From assembly GCF_018982965.1 (NCBI RefSeq), contig NZ_JACBYP010000093.1:1-32499 (forward strand): a stretch of DNA of 32,499 nucleotides, read 5' to 3'. Source of the stretch: Streptomyces mayonensis (lineage in GTDB: Bacteria; Actinomycetota; Actinomycetes; Streptomycetales; Streptomycetaceae). Of the stretch, positions 30,926-32,499 are shown one piece after another (positions within the stretch are counted from its first letter, which is position 1; each line of letters starts with the position of its first letter). A program made the translations under genes and the position numbers. Under the pieces are notes generated by a model that saw nothing but the letters and a program-made list of their open reading frames with translations, ran no database searches and was not told the origin of the DNA.

Positions 30926-30950
30926 GGGAGCAAGGGAGCTCGGGAGCCTG

Positions 30951-32204
30951 ATGGAGCGAGCGGGAGCGAGGGAGGTGGCCGTGGTCGAGGCGGACGTCGT
31001 CGTGGTCGGTGCCGGGGCCGCGGGCCTCTCGCTCGCGCACCGGCTGTGCGCCGGCCCGCCGCACGGTGCGACGCCCTCCGTCGTCCTGGCCGACCCGCCG
31101 CCGGGCCCGCTGCGGCCGCCGCGCCGCACCTGGTGCTTCTGGGAGTCCGGCCCCGGCCGCTTCGACCGGGCGGCGACGGCTTCGTGGGAGTGGCTGCGGG
31201 TGCACGGCCCGGACGGCGCCGTGGTCCGGCGGCACATCGCCCCCTACCGCTACAAGATGATCCGCTCGGACGACTTCGAGGCGCTGGTGCACCGGGACCT
31301 GAAGGACCGTCCGGGGCTGCGGCGCGTGGAGGCCACCGTCGGCTCCTTGACCCCCCTGCCGGACGGCACCGTGCGGGTATCGGCCGCGGACGCCGCGGGG
31401 GCCCCGCTCCGGCTGCGGGCCCGCTGGGTCTTCGACTCCCGCCCCCCGCGGCGTCCGCCGGCCGCCCGCACGCGTCTGCTCCAGCACTTCCGCGGGTGGT
31501 TCGTGCGCACCGGGCGGCCGGTCTTCGACCCGTCGGTGGTCGACCTCATGGACTTCCGCACCCGCCAGCCGGAGCATGGTCTGTCCTTCGGCTACGTCCT
31601 CCCGACCGGCCGGCACACGGCGTTGGTCGAGTACACCGGGTTCGGTCCGGCACCGCTGACGTCCCAGGCGTACGACGACGCGTTGGAGGACTACACGCGC
31701 CGGGTCCTGCGGGCCGGCGCCACCGAGGTGCTGGCGACCGAGCAGGGCGTCATCCCGATGACGGACGGCGTCTTCGAGCGGCGGGCCGGCGGTTCGGACC
31801 GGATCTTCCGGATCGGGGCCGCGGGCGGGGCGACACGGCCCTCCACCGGCTACACCTTCGCCGCCGTGCAGCGGCAGTCCGACGCCGTCGTCCGCGCCGT
31901 GCGGGCCGGCCGCCACCCGGAACCGCCGCCCGCGCATCCTCTGCGGGCGCGGATGATGGACGCGGTGCTGCTGCGGGCGCTGGACACCGGCCGGGTGGAC
32001 GGCCCCGACCTGTTCTTCCGGCTCTTCGACCGCGTACCCCCGGCGCGGCTGCTGCGGTTCCTCGACGGCCGGTCCCGGCTGTACGAGGACCTGGCGGTCG
32101 GGGTGCGCACGCCCGTCCTGCCGATGCTGCGGACGGCGGCCGAACTGCCCCGGCTGCCGCGCCGCGATCCGCCCGTCCGCTGGACGACACCCTTCTCGGA
32201 GTGA
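30951..32204 (+). CDS. crtY: Lycopene cyclase
   Basis: This 417-residue FAD/NAD-dependent CrtY-type cyclase forms the beta-rings of lycopene. The dinucleotide-binding motif GAGAAG is at residues 20-25, the conserved CFWE box near 57-60, and the family segment STGYTFAAVQRQSDAVV lies about two thirds along. The ATG at 30951 follows GGGAG at four to eight bases. GTG codons at 30975 and 30981 are weaker alternatives. The frame stays open upstream to 30564 only through the repeat region, so the longer form is rejected. It is divergent from crtI. In the crtYTU arrangement of described streptomycetes crtT and crtU follow; here the downstream sequence reaches the window edge before any such gene can be recognised. 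Confidence 0.92.
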   Translation: MERAGAREVAVVEADVVVVGAGAAGLSLAHRLCAGPPHGATPSVVLADPPPGPLRPPRRTWCFWESGPGRFDRAATASWEWLRVHGPDGAVVRRHIAPYRYKMIRSDDFEALVHRDLKDRPGLRRVEATVGSLTPLPDGTVRVSAADAAGAPLRLRARWVFDSRPPRRPPAARTRLLQHFRGWFVRTGRPVFDPSVVDLMDFRTRQPEHGLSFGYVLPTGRHTALVEYTGFGPAPLTSQAYDDALEDYTRRVLRAGATEVLATEQGVIPMTDGVFERRAGGSDRIFRIGAAGGATRPSTGYTFAAVQRQSDAVVRAVRAGRHPEPPPAHPLRARMMDAVLLRALDTGRVDGPDLFFRLFDRVPPARLLRFLDGRSRLYEDLAVGVRTPVLPMLRTAAELPRLPRRDPPVRWTTPFSE

Positions 32205-32388
32205 CCGATGCCCCTGCCGCACGACCGCGCAACGACCACCGCCCACGCCCGGAGCGCCGACCGCTGCCCCCGGCTCGTCCTGCCGTCTCCGCGCCGGGGC
32301 AGGCCGGAACGGGCCGTCTGCCGCCGGGGCGCGACCGGGCCGCGGGGGCCGTTGGCCAGGAGCGCCCGGGCCGACGGGGAGGGGGTCG

Positions 32389-32499
32389 GTGCAACGCGGG
32401 GCGGCGTGGGCGGGGACGGTGTGGCGGTGGGCGGGCGTGGTGCAGCGGGCGACCGTGATGGAGCGGACGGCCGTGGTGAGGCGGCTGCCCGAGCTGCGG
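32389..32499 (+). CDS. Possible start of a gene running off the right edge (uncertain)
   Basis: A GTG at 32389 is preceded by GGGGAGGGGG and opens a frame to the window end in which all but one of 37 codons end in G or C, with varied second positions, as expected of a streptomycete gene. The translated start (VQRGAAWAGTVWRWAGVVQR) is not recognised. An alternative frame beginning with the ATG at 32208, four bases after the crtY stop, also looks coding up to about 32380 and then loses its codon bias. The gene's identity needs the sequence to the right. Confidence 0.3.
   Translation, partial: MQRGAAWAGTVWRWAGVVQRATVMERTAVVRRLPELR

Larger units (their letters stand above)
30427..30950. other. 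Divergent crtI-crtY intergenic region
   Basis: This 524-bp stretch should hold promoters for both the crtI-crtB-Rieske operon and crtY. I see a perfect 16-bp palindrome (30469-30484) near crtI, and a 27-bp tandem repeat (30846-30925) just before crtY. No clear vegetative promoter is visible. The crt genes of other streptomycetes depend on a light-induced ECF sigma factor (LitS), whose promoters I could not identify here. An open frame from 30727 ending in TGATG at crtY's start is noted in the findings, and I do not call it a gene. Confidence 0.5.

Noticed and set aside
30564..30950. A 129-residue N-terminal extension of CrtY in the same frame
   Set aside because: It consists of repeat-derived low-complexity sequence ahead of a normal FAD-binding start, and ATG 30951 has a proper ribosome site.
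26356..32499. Light-control genes (litR/litS type) in the carotenoid locus
   Set aside because: No MerR/B12-binding regulator or ECF sigma factor is encoded within the window.
32208..32499. A gene beginning with ATG at 32208, with a frameshift near 32380
   Set aside because: The product is not recognisable and the change of codon bias is as easily explained by a noncoding stretch followed by a new gene at 32389.

Overview
The window reads as Streptomyces chromosome. GC content is very high, almost every codon ends in G or C, GTG and TTG starts are common, and genes pack into operons with 4-bp GTGA/ATGA stop-start overlaps. The families present (GH42/LacI sugar operon, SAV2177-type methyltransferase, iron-box-controlled siderophore importers, carotenoid genes) are typical of streptomycetes. 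Species cannot be named from the sequence alone. No rRNA, tRNA, phage, insertion sequence or CRISPR array was seen.

Layout, left to right. (a) 81-884: a YihY/BrkB-like membrane protein. (b) 1094-3957, minus strand: an overlapping pair made of a thiamine-diphosphate pyruvate-oxidase-like enzyme and a short-chain dehydrogenase. Upstream of it is a degenerate region built on a 42-bp tandem repeat. (c) 4516-11215: a LacI regulator divergent from an ABC sugar importer (two permeases, lipoprotein) and a GH42 beta-galactosidase. The operon has a readable promoter, twin 16-bp operators 44 bp apart and a perfect 12-bp terminator stem. (d) 11556-13835: an SAM-dependent methyltransferase and a spore-photoproduct-lyase-family radical SAM protein. 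(e) 13854-23011: an iron-uptake locus. A minus-strand importer (two FecCD permeases, ATPase, lipoprotein) and a plus-strand importer (ATPase, lipoprotein, one double-length FecCD permease) flank a small FMN-binding PPOX protein. Both intergenic regions carry a 16/19 match to the actinobacterial iron box. (f) 23311-26308: a secreted LIP-family lipase and a ProP-like MFS transporter. (g) 26356-32204: a carotenoid locus. The minus-strand crtI-crtB-Rieske oxygenase genes overlap and are followed closely by a pyrimidine-dimer-glycosylase-like gene. A divergent crtY lies on the plus strand. No GGPP synthase (crtE) is present.

How the genes work together. The (c) genes form a complete import-and-cleave module for a beta-galactoside. 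The (e) genes look like two iron-repressed ferric-siderophore importers sharing a cytoplasmic flavoprotein that could act on the imported complex. The (g) genes would turn phytoene into lycopene and beta-carotene-type products. The Rieske protein keeps both its [2Fe-2S] ligands and an N-x2-D-x2-H-x4-H mononuclear iron motif, so it is a candidate carotenoid-modifying oxygenase.

The most unexpected sequence-level pattern is that at least five unrelated genes end in short tandem duplications that span or abut the stop codon (periods 21, 22, 30, 8 and about 12/28 bp). Further tandem repeats, several with periods divisible by three (42, 27, 27, 12 bp), sit in leaders, in a small intergenic frame and in one N-terminus.
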